Source of the DNA: a virus
IMG/VR virus record: IMGVR_UViG_3300017767_000015
Location: 1 to 53,544 of that record
Strand: one strand, 5' to 3'
DNA length: 53,544 nucleotides
Positions within the stretch are counted from its first letter, which is position 1; each line of letters starts with the position of its first letter. Below are positions 14,795 through 23,329 of the stretch, piece after piece. A program made the translations under genes and the position numbers. The notes under the pieces are model-generated. The model was given only the letters and a program-made list of their open reading frames with translations. It was not told where the DNA came from and did no database searches.

Positions 14795-16015
14795 ATGATA
14801 GACGAAAATATGTATGAAAGAATAGCAAAAAACATCGGGTGTTCCGTAAATGAATTGAAGCAAAAACATAACTCTCTAATGGAGAGAGAAGGTGCTTCCC
14901 TTCTAAAAGCGGGTGTCACCGAGGAGGACATGCACACAAAGACATTAAGAATGGGTGCAGCAGAAATGAGAGCGACAAAAGCAAAACTATCCCGTAGTGG
15001 TTGTATTATGCTTGAAGGTATGTTCATTAGCAGTCCGAGATACAAAGATTGGGGCAAAGTATTCTACAACAAATACAAGAACTTGATGGGAACATTGAAC
15101 GAAGAAGCAAGAAAGGCACTTGTAGCACAGGGTCTAATCACCCTATACCTACATGATGATGCGGGGGGATATGAAATTATCCACAATCCGTCTTTGACAA
15201 ACAAACAACCTTTCGCAGAAGGTTTTGATTCTATGAATGGAAGTTCCTTGCCAAAACAAGCGACAGACATAGGGGATGGAACGGGTTTCTTCGTATGTAT
15301 TGAGAATAAGAGTTCTCCTACATACCCATCCGGCTCTCCTAACTACGCATACGGAAAGGCAAGGGCAACGCAAGACCTTGAAAGAACCTGCACATTTGTA
15401 GGTAGAAAGCAAGGTGAAGACGGCATTCAAGTTATTCCTTTCGCATTTAGAGGAGACTTGGCTAAGGTAAATTACCCTACCTTCATGCCTCTAAGAATAC
15501 CTGCGAATCTATCGAAGAATGGCAAAGCATACGCTAAGGCGGGTGTTTCGCACTATACTCTTGAAAGTGAAGTCGCAAACATATTCCCTTATGCACCTTT
15601 GGATTCCGAAGGTAAAGGTATTATCGCAGATAATATGAAGGTATTAGATGGTCTTGATTCTATTGAAGAGTATGTTAATACTCTTAACGATAAAGAAAAG
15701 TGGGATGCTCTTGCATGTATTGTCATGGAAGTCGCACACATTGACCCAAGAGAGAAAGGTGGCTACATCATGGCTCTTGCAGACTTAGACTTAACGAGTA
15801 TGTCTCCTCCGCTTGACCTATATGTGAACGCAGAAGAAGAAACCAAAGTGGACTTTGGTATAGGCTCTATCTTAGCGGTTGTAGGACAACCATACATAGG
15901 AAGAGAAGGCGACGGAAGACTTGCTATTACAGGATGGCATTGTATTGAATCTCTTGGTTCGCATCAAGCGACCCTCGATGAAGCGTATGGTGAAGAAGAC
16001 GACGATTGGGAGTGA
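14795..16015 (+). CDS. hypothetical replication protein, possibly ssDNA-binding
   Basis: 406 residues from ATG 14795 (GTGAGG nine bases upstream; GTG 14780 is an alternative). N-terminal helical segment, a large beta-rich middle with several small domains, an OB-like strand set near 365-385 (GSILAVVGQPYIGREGDGRLAITGW) and a highly acidic tip EEDDDWE like that of single-stranded-DNA-binding proteins. Placement between the clamp loader and the Sak4-like ATPase supports an RPA/SSB-type role, but no diagnostic motif was seen. Confidence 0.45.
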   Translation: MIDENMYERIAKNIGCSVNELKQKHNSLMEREGASLLKAGVTEEDMHTKTLRMGAAEMRATKAKLSRSGCIMLEGMFISSPRYKDWGKVFYNKYKNLMGTLNEEARKALVAQGLITLYLHDDAGGYEIIHNPSLTNKQPFAEGFDSMNGSSLPKQATDIGDGTGFFVCIENKSSPTYPSGSPNYAYGKARATQDLERTCTFVGRKQGEDGIQVIPFAFRGDLAKVNYPTFMPLRIPANLSKNGKAYAKAGVSHYTLESEVANIFPYAPLDSEGKGIIADNMKVLDGLDSIEEYVNTLNDKEKWDALACIVMEVAHIDPREKGGYIMALADLDLTSMSPPLDLYVNAEEETKVDFGIGSILAVVGQPYIGREGDGRLAITGWHCIESLGSHQATLDEAYGEEDDDWE

Positions 16016-16020
16016 TTTAG

Positions 16021-16959
16021 ATGACATGGGGGAGTAACGCAAAGAAAGAAGAAAAGGTCGAAGAGAATGTCTTTGGTATAGAGCATTATAGGGAAATGTT
16101 CGCAAGAAAGCGAACTACCAATTCCCCTATTAGAATGTCTTTGACGGGTAAAGAGAATACGGCTAAAACGGGTTCTGCGGTATCTATCGCAAGAGAGTTT
16201 TTAGGTAAAGATAAGACTATTATCATTCTCGATATTGACAATTCAGCAGTTCAAACAATCGCACACGACTATGCACACGACGAGAACATTAGAGTCATTC
16301 CAATATTTGATGAGACCGATGCTTCTATCTTCAAAGAAGATAATACTACTGATTGGGTTGCTCTTGTTGATAAGATGGGTTTCTTCATCAAGATTATAGG
16401 AGAGCAAGCGAAACAAGGCGAGATAGGCGCAGTTATCATTGACGGTTGTTCCACTTTCTTAAAGTGGTGCGAACAGGCTATGACCTATGTTCTAATGAAT
16501 CGCAGTAAAAATCCTATCAATGTCGAAGATGGTGATAGATTCAATCAAGCAGAATGGAGAGTTCGCAATCAATTGTTCCGTGATGTAATGAATCGCGCAC
16601 ATCAATTACCAGTTGATGCAGTATTCTTTACCTTCCACCTAAAAGATGTGAGGCAATTCGCAGATTTGGGCAACGGACAGAAGGGCTTGATGAAAGTCGG
16701 AGAAGTTCCGGATTGGGAGAAGGGAACTATGCGATTGTTTTCGCAGCAGATATTCCTCGCAAGATACACCAAGAAAGGTGATATCGCAGCAGGTGTTAAG
16801 GCTGACCCGAATATGAAAGAAGGTTCATGGGAGATACGAGCAAGTATTGAAGAGATGAAAGGCTTTAATCAAGAAGAACTCGGAACTACTCACACTATAT
16901 TAGAGGTCAAAGACCGTAAAGCGAAGTGGTCGGGCTACCCTTTCTTGTCGTGGGGGTGA
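16021..16959 (+). CDS. RecA/Sak4-like ATPase with altered Walker A
   Basis: 312 residues. The Walker A position (about 42-49) reads GKENTAKT: the usual Gly before Lys-Thr is Ala. Walker B is GAVIIDG near 139-145, and AVFFTFHLKDVR resembles the next core strand of the phage Sak4/RecA-core ATPases that aid single-strand annealing recombination. Within the replication cluster it probably works with the preceding protein on recombination-dependent replication. The TGA stop lies in a G-run, GGGGGTGA; see the note on possible frameshifting into the next gene. Confidence 0.6.
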   Translation: MTWGSNAKKEEKVEENVFGIEHYREMFARKRTTNSPIRMSLTGKENTAKTGSAVSIAREFLGKDKTIIILDIDNSAVQTIAHDYAHDENIRVIPIFDETDASIFKEDNTTDWVALVDKMGFFIKIIGEQAKQGEIGAVIIDGCSTFLKWCEQAMTYVLMNRSKNPINVEDGDRFNQAEWRVRNQLFRDVMNRAHQLPVDAVFFTFHLKDVRQFADLGNGQKGLMKVGEVPDWEKGTMRLFSQQIFLARYTKKGDIAAGVKADPNMKEGSWEIRASIEEMKGFNQEELGTTHTILEVKDRKAKWSGYPFLSWG

Positions 16960-17023
16960 AACCCTGCCTCTAAAAATTAGGCTTGTCCGAGAGGGTAGGC
17001 GCAAGAAGAACACTCATTATGGT

Positions 17024-17206
17024 GTGGTAGTAAAAGACGACTACACTTATTTTCTGTGTAGGGGAGTATCGCAGTTTGGCAAGCATGAGCATGTCGAAGG
17101 AGAAGAATCTAACTGTTCCTACTGCAATAAGATACTGAAAGGTAGAAACCTTACATTGGATTTATATGAACATGGGGAGGTTGAAGATACATGGCAACAA
17201 CGATAG
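17024..17206 (+). CDS. zinc-ribbon-like protein, start uncertain
   Basis: 60 residues from GTG 17024, but no ribosome site precedes it. The frame is open upstream to at least 16922 with no ATG, GTG or TTG, and the segment before 17024 (...VREGRRKKNTHYG) looks like coding sequence. Either a CTG at 16964, six bases after GGGGGTGA, is the start, or the reading comes from the ATPase gene by a +1 shift. It contains a FLCRG Cys and a NCSYCNK pair. It overlaps the clamp start by 16 bp. Confidence 0.45.
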   Translation: MVVKDDYTYFLCRGVSQFGKHEHVEGEESNCSYCNKILKGRNLTLDLYEHGEVEDTWQQR

Positions 17207-18003
17207 AGAAGGCACAATTGGTAAAGTTATTGAAGAACACACAAAGGAAATGCACCATTAATGGGAAGCCCATTAATCAAGTTAAAGGTTGCGTTTTGCA
17301 TAGCAGAAGTGCTATCAAATTAGAGACTACCATGATTGTTAGAGATGGAAAGACAAGTCTATCGGAGTTTAGTGTGAAAGGCAACATTAATGATGATGGA
17401 GACGAAAGTATAATTGTTCCCGACATTGACATGCTTCTCGGTGTCCTATCAAAGCATAAAGGCAAAATCACCTTGACACAGGATGATGATAAATTGCGAG
17501 TCAAGTCTAACTCAAAGACTACCACACTTACGGCAGATAAGAGAGCAAAGGCTTTCCCACATACAACAGATACTATTCTTGAGTGGTCTTTAAAATCGGA
17601 AGAGAGAGCAGAAAGTATAGACGGAAATACATATATTACTGCGAATGGTGAAGTTATTTCGCCGTCAGCCTCGACTGTTGGACTTGACCCTATCGTATTC
17701 AAAGATGCTATTGAAAGCGGTTCTGTAAATTCGCAGAAAGTAAATCGCTTTGAATTGTATAGTGATGGTGACTCTTTGTTCTTGAGAGTAGGACAAGATA
17801 CCAAAGGCGAAACTACTACCTATCTTTGCGAGATAGATAAAGACTTAGACATTGAGCCTTGCTTGTTTGAAGGCGGTCTTGAGAATATTGATTACGGAAA
17901 CCTACTGACAATCCACTTTATTAACTTTGCAGAATATGGTCAAGGTATGAGCATACTATTGCGATTCGCAGGTGGCTTTCTCTTCCAAAGAGGAGTTTTG
18001 TGA
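17191..18003 (+). CDS. pcn: PCNA-like DNA sliding clamp
   Basis: 270 residues, a little longer than cellular PCNA (about 245-250). The alternation of strand pairs, the two-domain repeat, a basic first helix (KAQLVKLLKNTQRK), the interdomain region around residue 120 and the end LTIHFINFAEYGQGMSILLRF, like the C-terminal strand set of PCNA, support the call. It would tether the viral PolB to DNA and be loaded by the RFC-like protein at 13853. ATG 17191 is preceded by GGGGAGG. Confidence 0.7.
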   Translation: MATTIEKAQLVKLLKNTQRKCTINGKPINQVKGCVLHSRSAIKLETTMIVRDGKTSLSEFSVKGNINDDGDESIIVPDIDMLLGVLSKHKGKITLTQDDDKLRVKSNSKTTTLTADKRAKAFPHTTDTILEWSLKSEERAESIDGNTYITANGEVISPSASTVGLDPIVFKDAIESGSVNSQKVNRFELYSDGDSLFLRVGQDTKGETTTYLCEIDKDLDIEPCLFEGGLENIDYGNLLTIHFINFAEYGQGMSILLRFAGGFLFQRGVL

Positions 18004-18386
18004 TGCCTATTAATCTGTCCGAGTGGTCGCAAGAGATTGCCGAGAATAATCCTCGCAGACTCAAGAATATATACAGTCGGGCAGTAGCACTAAATCACGA
18101 TGATTTGATAAACACACTATCCAAGATGGGTAATGTGATGAGTCTTCGCAAATTGCACAGAAAGATAGCAGTTATGTATATCGTCTTGCAGATGGAAGAA
18201 GATGAATTGATTTCCGCTAACGATGTTCTAAAGAGAAGTTTAGATATTGTGCGATTTAGAGCAGGTATGACCGTTGATATGTGCGGTCATGCTCTAAGAT
18301 TAATAGAAAGATGGGGTTATATAGAGAAGTTATCCTCTCCAAAATGGAAAGACACAAAACAATACAGGAGGACTTCGCTTGAATGA
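18003..18386 (+). CDS. winged-helix-like protein
   Basis: 127 residues from ATG 18003 (TGATG overlap; GAGGAG lies about nine bases upstream). Helical, with an N-terminal part of about 60 residues and a C-terminal HTH-like arrangement (ISANDVLKRSLDIVRFRAG, then HALRLIERWGYIEKL). Its end carries AGGAGG, the ribosome site for the methyltransferase TTG start. Confidence 0.45.
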   Translation: MPINLSEWSQEIAENNPRRLKNIYSRAVALNHDDLINTLSKMGNVMSLRKLHRKIAVMYIVLQMEEDELISANDVLKRSLDIVRFRAGMTVDMCGHALRLIERWGYIEKLSSPKWKDTKQYRRTSLE

Positions 18387-19170
18387 AATAGTAGTCGGAG
18401 ATATAATGGAAGTCACCTTACCAACTAATCTATATCGCTCTTGTATTACAAGCCCTCCTTATTTTGGTATGCGTTCTTATGGGGATGATGATGCCGAAAT
18501 AGGGAAATCGCAGACCCTTGATGAATACATTGACAGTATGGTAAATATATTTAGGAAGGTGCGAGATAGTCTAACAGACGACGGCACACTATGGTTAAAC
18601 ATAGGAGATTGTTATAACGGTAGTGGTGGCGCAGGTTCGGACTACAAAGAAGGCGGAATCAAATCTTCAAAGAACAAGTGGGGTGCGAGAAATGTAGCAA
18701 ACCTCCCACCTAAGAATCTACTCGGTGTTGGTTGGCTTGTAGCACTTGCTTTGCAGGAAGATGGTTGGATTTTGCGAAGTGAAATAATTTGGAATAAAAG
18801 TAAAGCATATCCTCAACCGGAAGCATACATCAAAAGACCTATTCCTAAACATGAAAGAATATTTATGTTTGCTAAAAACAAAGATTACTTCTATGAACCT
18901 GCGAATCTATTTACTGTGTGGGATATGACCCCTGCTAATAACGGACACGAAGCACCGTTTCCATTGGAACTTCCGGAGAAGTGTTTGTTAGCAAGCACAG
19001 AAGAAGGGGATTGGGTTCTCGACCCTTTCGCAGGTTCGGGAACTACCGGAGTAGCAGCATCGTTAAATAATCGCAACTCGACTATGGTTGAGTTATATGA
19101 AGAGTCAGCCGAGAGAATGAAAGAGAGATTTGAGGCACTTCCTAAGAAGGAAGGTATTGATTGGTTGTGA
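18379..19170 (+). CDS. DNA methyltransferase (TSPPY type)
   Basis: 263 residues from TTG 18379, eight bases after AGGAGG. Catalytic motif TSPPYFGMR near residues 24-32 and the AdoMet-binding motif DPFAGSGTT near 214-222 sit in the order typical of beta-class amino-methyltransferases. The SPPY form is commonest among N4-cytosine enzymes, though some N6-adenine enzymes have it. No cognate nuclease is adjacent, so it probably modifies viral DNA to escape host restriction. Confidence 0.8.
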   Translation: MNEIVVGDIMEVTLPTNLYRSCITSPPYFGMRSYGDDDAEIGKSQTLDEYIDSMVNIFRKVRDSLTDDGTLWLNIGDCYNGSGGAGSDYKEGGIKSSKNKWGARNVANLPPKNLLGVGWLVALALQEDGWILRSEIIWNKSKAYPQPEAYIKRPIPKHERIFMFAKNKDYFYEPANLFTVWDMTPANNGHEAPFPLELPEKCLLASTEEGDWVLDPFAGSGTTGVAASLNNRNSTMVELYEESAERMKERFEALPKKEGIDWL

Positions 19171-19176
19171 GGCGGA

Positions 19177-19183
19177 TTTATAA
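19177..19183 (+). promoter_or_regulatory. TATA box, leaderless promoter
   Basis: TTTATAA begins exactly 30 nt before ATG 19207 and is followed by GGTCTTCATA. The 36-bp intergenic space has no ribosome site, so a leaderless transcript for the GNAT-PolB pair is likely. Confidence 0.65.
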
Positions 19184-19206
19184 GGTCTTCATACCTATTA
19201 ATACTC

Positions 19207-19665
19207 ATGGAGTGGAGAATTTCAAAAGGATGGACATATACAGACTTAGAACATAATTGGGTAGGAGAAGGCTTAGTAAGAGCGCATGAGAGGGGTTATC
19301 CTCAAATATACAACGATGCAATATACTATGTCCTTATGGTTGATGATTACCCCGTAGGTTATACTACGGCTACACTTGTATATGATGCACACAATAAACT
19401 AAGTTTCGTATTTGTTGGCAACACCTATGTTAAGTTAGAGTTTAGAGGCAACGGGTTTCACAAAGAGTTGTTAAAGGAAAGGAATGAGCAAATCAAAAAG
19501 TTAAGCGTTCCTATTGTGGCTATCTTAAATCCTTTTGGTAAGACTCCAACGGAGAGACTAAGAGATGTTGTCGTTAGTCTCGGTTATGAACCGATAGCAC
19601 ATAATGATGAACTATTTACTAAATTGCATCTTGATATGAAAGAATACGAGATGTGGTGTTTGTAA
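19207..19665 (+). CDS. GNAT-family acetyltransferase-like protein
   Basis: 152 residues. The strand YYVLMVDDYPVGYTTATLV is followed by SFVFVGNTYVKLEFRGNGFHKELLKER, in which RGNGFHK matches the acetyl-CoA pyrophosphate loop (R/Q-x-x-G-x-G/A), then a C-terminal strand and YEP motif. Substrate unknown; it could modify a host protein or a metabolite. Its TAA overlaps the polymerase ATG (TAATG), so the two are co-translated. Confidence 0.6.
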   Translation: MEWRISKGWTYTDLEHNWVGEGLVRAHERGYPQIYNDAIYYVLMVDDYPVGYTTATLVYDAHNKLSFVFVGNTYVKLEFRGNGFHKELLKERNEQIKKLSVPIVAILNPFGKTPTERLRDVVVSLGYEPIAHNDELFTKLHLDMKEYEMWCL

Positions 19666-21893
19666 TGATTGTTGAGAGAGGAAGAGGAAGCACAGTCATT
19701 GTAAGGCATAGAGATAGCGAAGGCAAGAGGCAGACAACCAAAATCACAGGCCATAGACCCTACCTATATGTCGAAGAACATATTGATGTTATCCCCCTTG
19801 AAACCGAAAGTGGTTTTACAGGTCTATACGGAGAGGACATAAAGAAAGTATTTTTCGGCACAACGCAAGATTTGTCGGAGTTTCGCAGTAGCAACCCCGA
19901 CACATCAACATGGGAAGGTAATATCCCCTTCACCAATAGAGTTCTTGTTGATAGCGAATTTGAATGCCCTAAGTACGAACATAGGGTTTGGTTCTTCGAT
20001 ATGGAATGGAAGATTGATGGTGGCGAGATAACTATAATTGTAGTGCGTGATTCTATCAAGGGCGAGTTTGTTTTCTTTACACATGAAGATTATGAGGCAG
20101 GTAATTACACAAGCATACCTTGTAAGAATCACCCCTATGGTGATGAGGCTTGCGAAACAGACGGGCGTTCATTCAAGGCTTTCAACAACGAATCCGAGAT
20201 GTTATCGGCATTTGCTAAATTACTCAATTCGCATGACCCCGATATATTGACGGGTTGGAATGTAGTCAATGCAGATTGTCAGCAGTTATTCAAGAGATTC
20301 AAACACAATAACTTAGATGTGAGAATGCTCTCTCCTATGAGGAGAGTGCGTTATGAGTTCGGTGATTGGGGTCAGCCCATAGTAGGGATAAATGTCATAG
20401 ACTTGATGATTGCGTTTAGCAAACTGTGGGTTATGAAGAACGGTCAATTACCTTCTATGGGTCTCGATGCAGTTTCTTTGCATTGTCTAAAAGACAAGAA
20501 ACTTCCTCTTGAAGATGGTCACGATACATACTACACAGACTTTGGAACATATCTTGATTACGCAAGACAAGATGTTGATTTGCTACCGAGACTAAATGAT
20601 TTGGTTGATGCTCTCGGATATTATACTGCTCTACAACATATTGTAGGTTGCGATATTAGAAGCACACCATTTATCACAAAGATGTTCACCTATCTAAGTA
20701 TGAGAGATAAGGACTTTGATAGAAAGATTCCTACTAAACCGCAGTTTGGGAAGGTGGAATATGAAGGTGCGGAGATAATGAAACCGCAAGCGGGAGTCTA
20801 TAAGAATATAGGGATATTCGATGTGAGAGCCATGTATCACAGTAATGTGGATAAATACGGTATTTGTTGGACTACTCTCGATGAAGAAGGGGAAGACTGC
20901 GGTAATGGTATCAAATTCAGTATGGATAAGAAGGGTCTATTATGCAGACAGATGGATAAAATGACTGAACTTCGCAACATATACAAGAAGAAGATGAAAG
21001 AATCGGAAACCGAGATGGAGAATAAGAGATACGACGCTCTCCAATTCGCAACAAAATCCCTTGTTGCTTCTATGTACGGGGTAGCAGGAGACGCAAAGTT
21101 CGGTATGTATCACCCCGATATTGCTGCTGCGATTACATTTACTTCAAGACAGACATTGGGCGAATTGCGAGACCACGCAGAACAACTTGGATTCCCCGTT
21201 ATCTACGGACATACCGATTCTATTATGTGCGAAGTTCCAACACCGGAACAAGGGCTTGCTGCATTGTCTATTATCAATGAGGAAATGAAACCAATAATCA
21301 CGGAGTTTGAGAAGTGGTCTTCCGCTTTCTTGATAATGGCAAAAAACAGATACGCAGGTATGGTTCAATGGACTGATGGTGATTACCATGAAAGAGAGTT
21401 CTATGTCAAAGGTATAGAGATGAAGCAAAGTAGGCTACCTAAAGCCATGAAAGATGCTATGGTAGGAGTGATAGATGCTATACTGACAGACACTAAGGAA
21501 GAAGTAATAACTATGCACTTAGGTTCTCTTATATCAAAGATAGTTAGTGGAGATATACCCGTTGAGGATTTGACAATAAAGGGGAAACTCAAGAATGATT
21601 TGTCAAAATATTCTGTTCTTAGTGAAGCAAGAGCAGGTGCTAAGTGGGCTAATGATAATTTGGGTAAAGGTTATCGCAAAGGAGATTACTTTCTATGCAC
21701 CATTGATGAACATGGAAACTACATAGGTTTCGATTCTCCCGATGAGATAGAGGGAATCGCAAAAATTGGATACCAACAGTTAGCAGATAAATATATTCTC
21801 TCAAAGGTATTACCTTATTATGAAGTAATGGGATGGGATAGTATGCCACTTGAAAATAAACTTCGTGGTATAGGCGATATGGAGTGGATTTGA
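19665..21893 (+). CDS. polB: family B DNA polymerase
   Basis: 742 residues from ATG 19665. Exonuclease motifs: FDMEW (about 111-115), TGWNVVNAD (about 200) and YARQDVDL (about 302-309). Polymerase motifs: A is FDVRAMYHS (about 385), where the usual SLYPS is AMYHS; B is KSLVASMYG (about 463); C is YGHTDS (about 511); and KGIEMKQSR holds the KxY-like block. All catalytic Asp residues are present, so the enzyme should both polymerise and proofread. Shorter than typical archaeal PolB (about 780), with a reduced thumb. It is the replicative polymerase of the virus. Confidence 0.92.
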   Translation: MIVERGRGSTVIVRHRDSEGKRQTTKITGHRPYLYVEEHIDVIPLETESGFTGLYGEDIKKVFFGTTQDLSEFRSSNPDTSTWEGNIPFTNRVLVDSEFECPKYEHRVWFFDMEWKIDGGEITIIVVRDSIKGEFVFFTHEDYEAGNYTSIPCKNHPYGDEACETDGRSFKAFNNESEMLSAFAKLLNSHDPDILTGWNVVNADCQQLFKRFKHNNLDVRMLSPMRRVRYEFGDWGQPIVGINVIDLMIAFSKLWVMKNGQLPSMGLDAVSLHCLKDKKLPLEDGHDTYYTDFGTYLDYARQDVDLLPRLNDLVDALGYYTALQHIVGCDIRSTPFITKMFTYLSMRDKDFDRKIPTKPQFGKVEYEGAEIMKPQAGVYKNIGIFDVRAMYHSNVDKYGICWTTLDEEGEDCGNGIKFSMDKKGLLCRQMDKMTELRNIYKKKMKESETEMENKRYDALQFATKSLVASMYGVAGDAKFGMYHPDIAAAITFTSRQTLGELRDHAEQLGFPVIYGHTDSIMCEVPTPEQGLAALSIINEEMKPIITEFEKWSSAFLIMAKNRYAGMVQWTDGDYHEREFYVKGIEMKQSRLPKAMKDAMVGVIDAILTDTKEEVITMHLGSLISKIVSGDIPVEDLTIKGKLKNDLSKYSVLSEARAGAKWANDNLGKGYRKGDYFLCTIDEHGNYIGFDSPDEIEGIAKIGYQQLADKYILSKVLPYYEVMGWDSMPLENKLRGIGDMEWI

Positions 21894-21900
21894 CGATAGA

Positions 21901-21907
21901 TTTATAT
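21901..21907 (+). promoter_or_regulatory. TATA box
   Basis: TTTATAT begins exactly 30 nt before ATG 21931. A ribosome site (GGAGAGTGA, 21915-21923) also lies between them, so the gene may be read both from its own leaderless start and from the PolB transcript. Confidence 0.55.
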
Positions 21908-21930
21908 TGATAAAGGAGAGTGAGATAAAT

Positions 21931-22230
21931 ATGCCAAGCAAGAGAAAGCCGACAGTAAGAGAATTAGAGAGCAATTTAAACGGTATGGCGAGTCGAATTG
22001 ACTCGTTCCTAAATATGTTCGTTAAAGAATTAGAAAAGCACAACATGATTATATCAAAACTACTTGAGAGTCTTGATATGATGCACATAGAGGTATGTCC
22101 TCATTGTGACGGAACTATTAGAACCCCTATCCTTGAGGGAATAGATAAGGTTGATGATTGCCCTTATTGTAATGAGCCTCTAAGAGAGTCTGTGCAGACT
22201 ACCCTCCACGATGTAAAAGAAGAGGAGTAG
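21931..22230 (+). CDS. coiled-coil zinc-ribbon protein
   Basis: 99 residues. Basic start, then a helical/coiled-coil region (about 12-50), then CPHCDGT and CPYCNEP, a zinc ribbon, ending KEEE. It sits between PolB and the Cas4-like nuclease and might be an adaptor for one of them; that is inference. Confidence 0.55.
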   Translation: MPSKRKPTVRELESNLNGMASRIDSFLNMFVKELEKHNMIISKLLESLDMMHIEVCPHCDGTIRTPILEGIDKVDDCPYCNEPLRESVQTTLHDVKEEE

Positions 22231-22232
22231 TT

Positions 22233-23165
22233 ATGAAGAGGCCACCGGAAGGACTTACTTCTAAGGAGTTATCAAAGTTAGGTAGTTATGACCCTAACGA
22301 TGAAGATAAGTTTTTGAAATTATCAAAATCCTCCTTCATGTCCTATAATATGTGTCCTCGTAAGTTTTGGTGGGAAAAGATACAATTGAAAGACACTCGA
22401 CTCCCTGCTACGGAGGCCATGCTTGCAGGAACTTTCGTGCATGAGAACCTTGAGACTGTCTATGATAATTGGGAAGGCCAATCTGTCTTATCCCCTCTTA
22501 TACCGGAAGATAGAGAGCATAAGTCAAACGCAAGCCTCGTATTCCTTGAGGAATGTAGGATTGAAAAGTGGGGTCTTGATAAATTCAAGCCCGTAGAGTA
22601 TGAAGAGTATAGGGCAGTATGGGATGAAGAGAATGAAGTTATCCTTGTTGGTCTCATAGATGCGATTCTTGTTCACCCCGATGGCGGTCTGTGTATTTAT
22701 GAACTTAAGACAGGTAATTGGGCTTCCAACAAAATGCAAAAGACAAGGAAGGAACTTTGTTATTACGCTCGTATGTTGCGATTGATGGGAGAAACAAGAC
22801 CTATCACACACTTTGCTTATCTTGCCCCCGATGCAGAAAACCCCAAGTTCTTCGCAGAACTGTGTGGTTGGAAGGATGATTGGGGAGAGTGGGATATTGA
22901 TAGAGTTATGACCTGCAAAGGTGGATGGGTCAATACGCAGAACAAAAAAGAAATCGCATTAGGTAAAGGCGGTAAAGGAATATTAATCGTGGAAAAAGTA
23001 AATAAGAGAAGTATTACATCATTAGAAAAGTCTCTAAAGGAGGCTTGCGAGGGTATAAAGAATCATCAATGGCCTATGAAATGGTCGGATTATTTCTGTC
23101 CTCAATGGTGCGACTTTTCAATGTCTTGCGAAAGTGAAATGAATGGATTAGATAATTTGTGGTGA
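22233..23165 (+). CDS. Cas4/RecB-like PD-(D/E)XK nuclease
   Basis: 310 residues. SSFMSYNMCPRKFWWE near 34-49 has the first Cys of a Cas4/AddB-type iron-sulfur site; GTFVHENLE gives the family His; GLIDAILVHPDGG and YELKTGN give the catalytic D...ExK; ELCYYARML is the conserved Q/Y-xxx-Y helix; and CPQWCDFSMSC at the end supplies the remaining three cysteines. Such enzymes resect DNA ends 5'-3'. In a virus it could act in recombination or end processing; there is no CRISPR array here. Confidence 0.8.
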   Translation: MKRPPEGLTSKELSKLGSYDPNDEDKFLKLSKSSFMSYNMCPRKFWWEKIQLKDTRLPATEAMLAGTFVHENLETVYDNWEGQSVLSPLIPEDREHKSNASLVFLEECRIEKWGLDKFKPVEYEEYRAVWDEENEVILVGLIDAILVHPDGGLCIYELKTGNWASNKMQKTRKELCYYARMLRLMGETRPITHFAYLAPDAENPKFFAELCGWKDDWGEWDIDRVMTCKGGWVNTQNKKEIALGKGGKGILIVEKVNKRSITSLEKSLKEACEGIKNHQWPMKWSDYFCPQWCDFSMSCESEMNGLDNLW

Positions 23166-23169
23166 AAGA

Positions 23170-23316
23170 ATGATTTGTAAAGAATGCGATGGAGAGATGA
23201 CAATTAAGGCAGATAGCAGACCTATTATGTTAATAACGGGTGATGTTGATACTGAAAGTAAAAGAATAGCGATATGCTCTATATGTGGACATAGAGAGAT
23301 TATTAAAGACGAGTAG
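23170..23316 (+). CDS. 48-residue zinc ribbon
   Basis: ATG 23170 follows the GGTGAAAGA at the end of the nuclease gene. CKECDGEM at the N-terminus and CSICGHRE near the C-terminus form a classic two-knuckle ribbon with a beta-rich middle. Function unknown. Confidence 0.6.
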   Translation: MICKECDGEMTIKADSRPIMLITGDVDTESKRIAICSICGHREIIKDE

Positions 23317-23329
23317 GTTGTGACATACT

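Noticed and set aside
17277-17804. 175-residue open frame on the - strand opposite the sliding clamp
   Set aside because: Antisense shadow of the clamp gene.
22233-23165. CRISPR adaptation role for the Cas4-like nuclease
   Set aside because: No Cas1, Cas2 or repeat array in the window; a replication or recombination nuclease is more likely.
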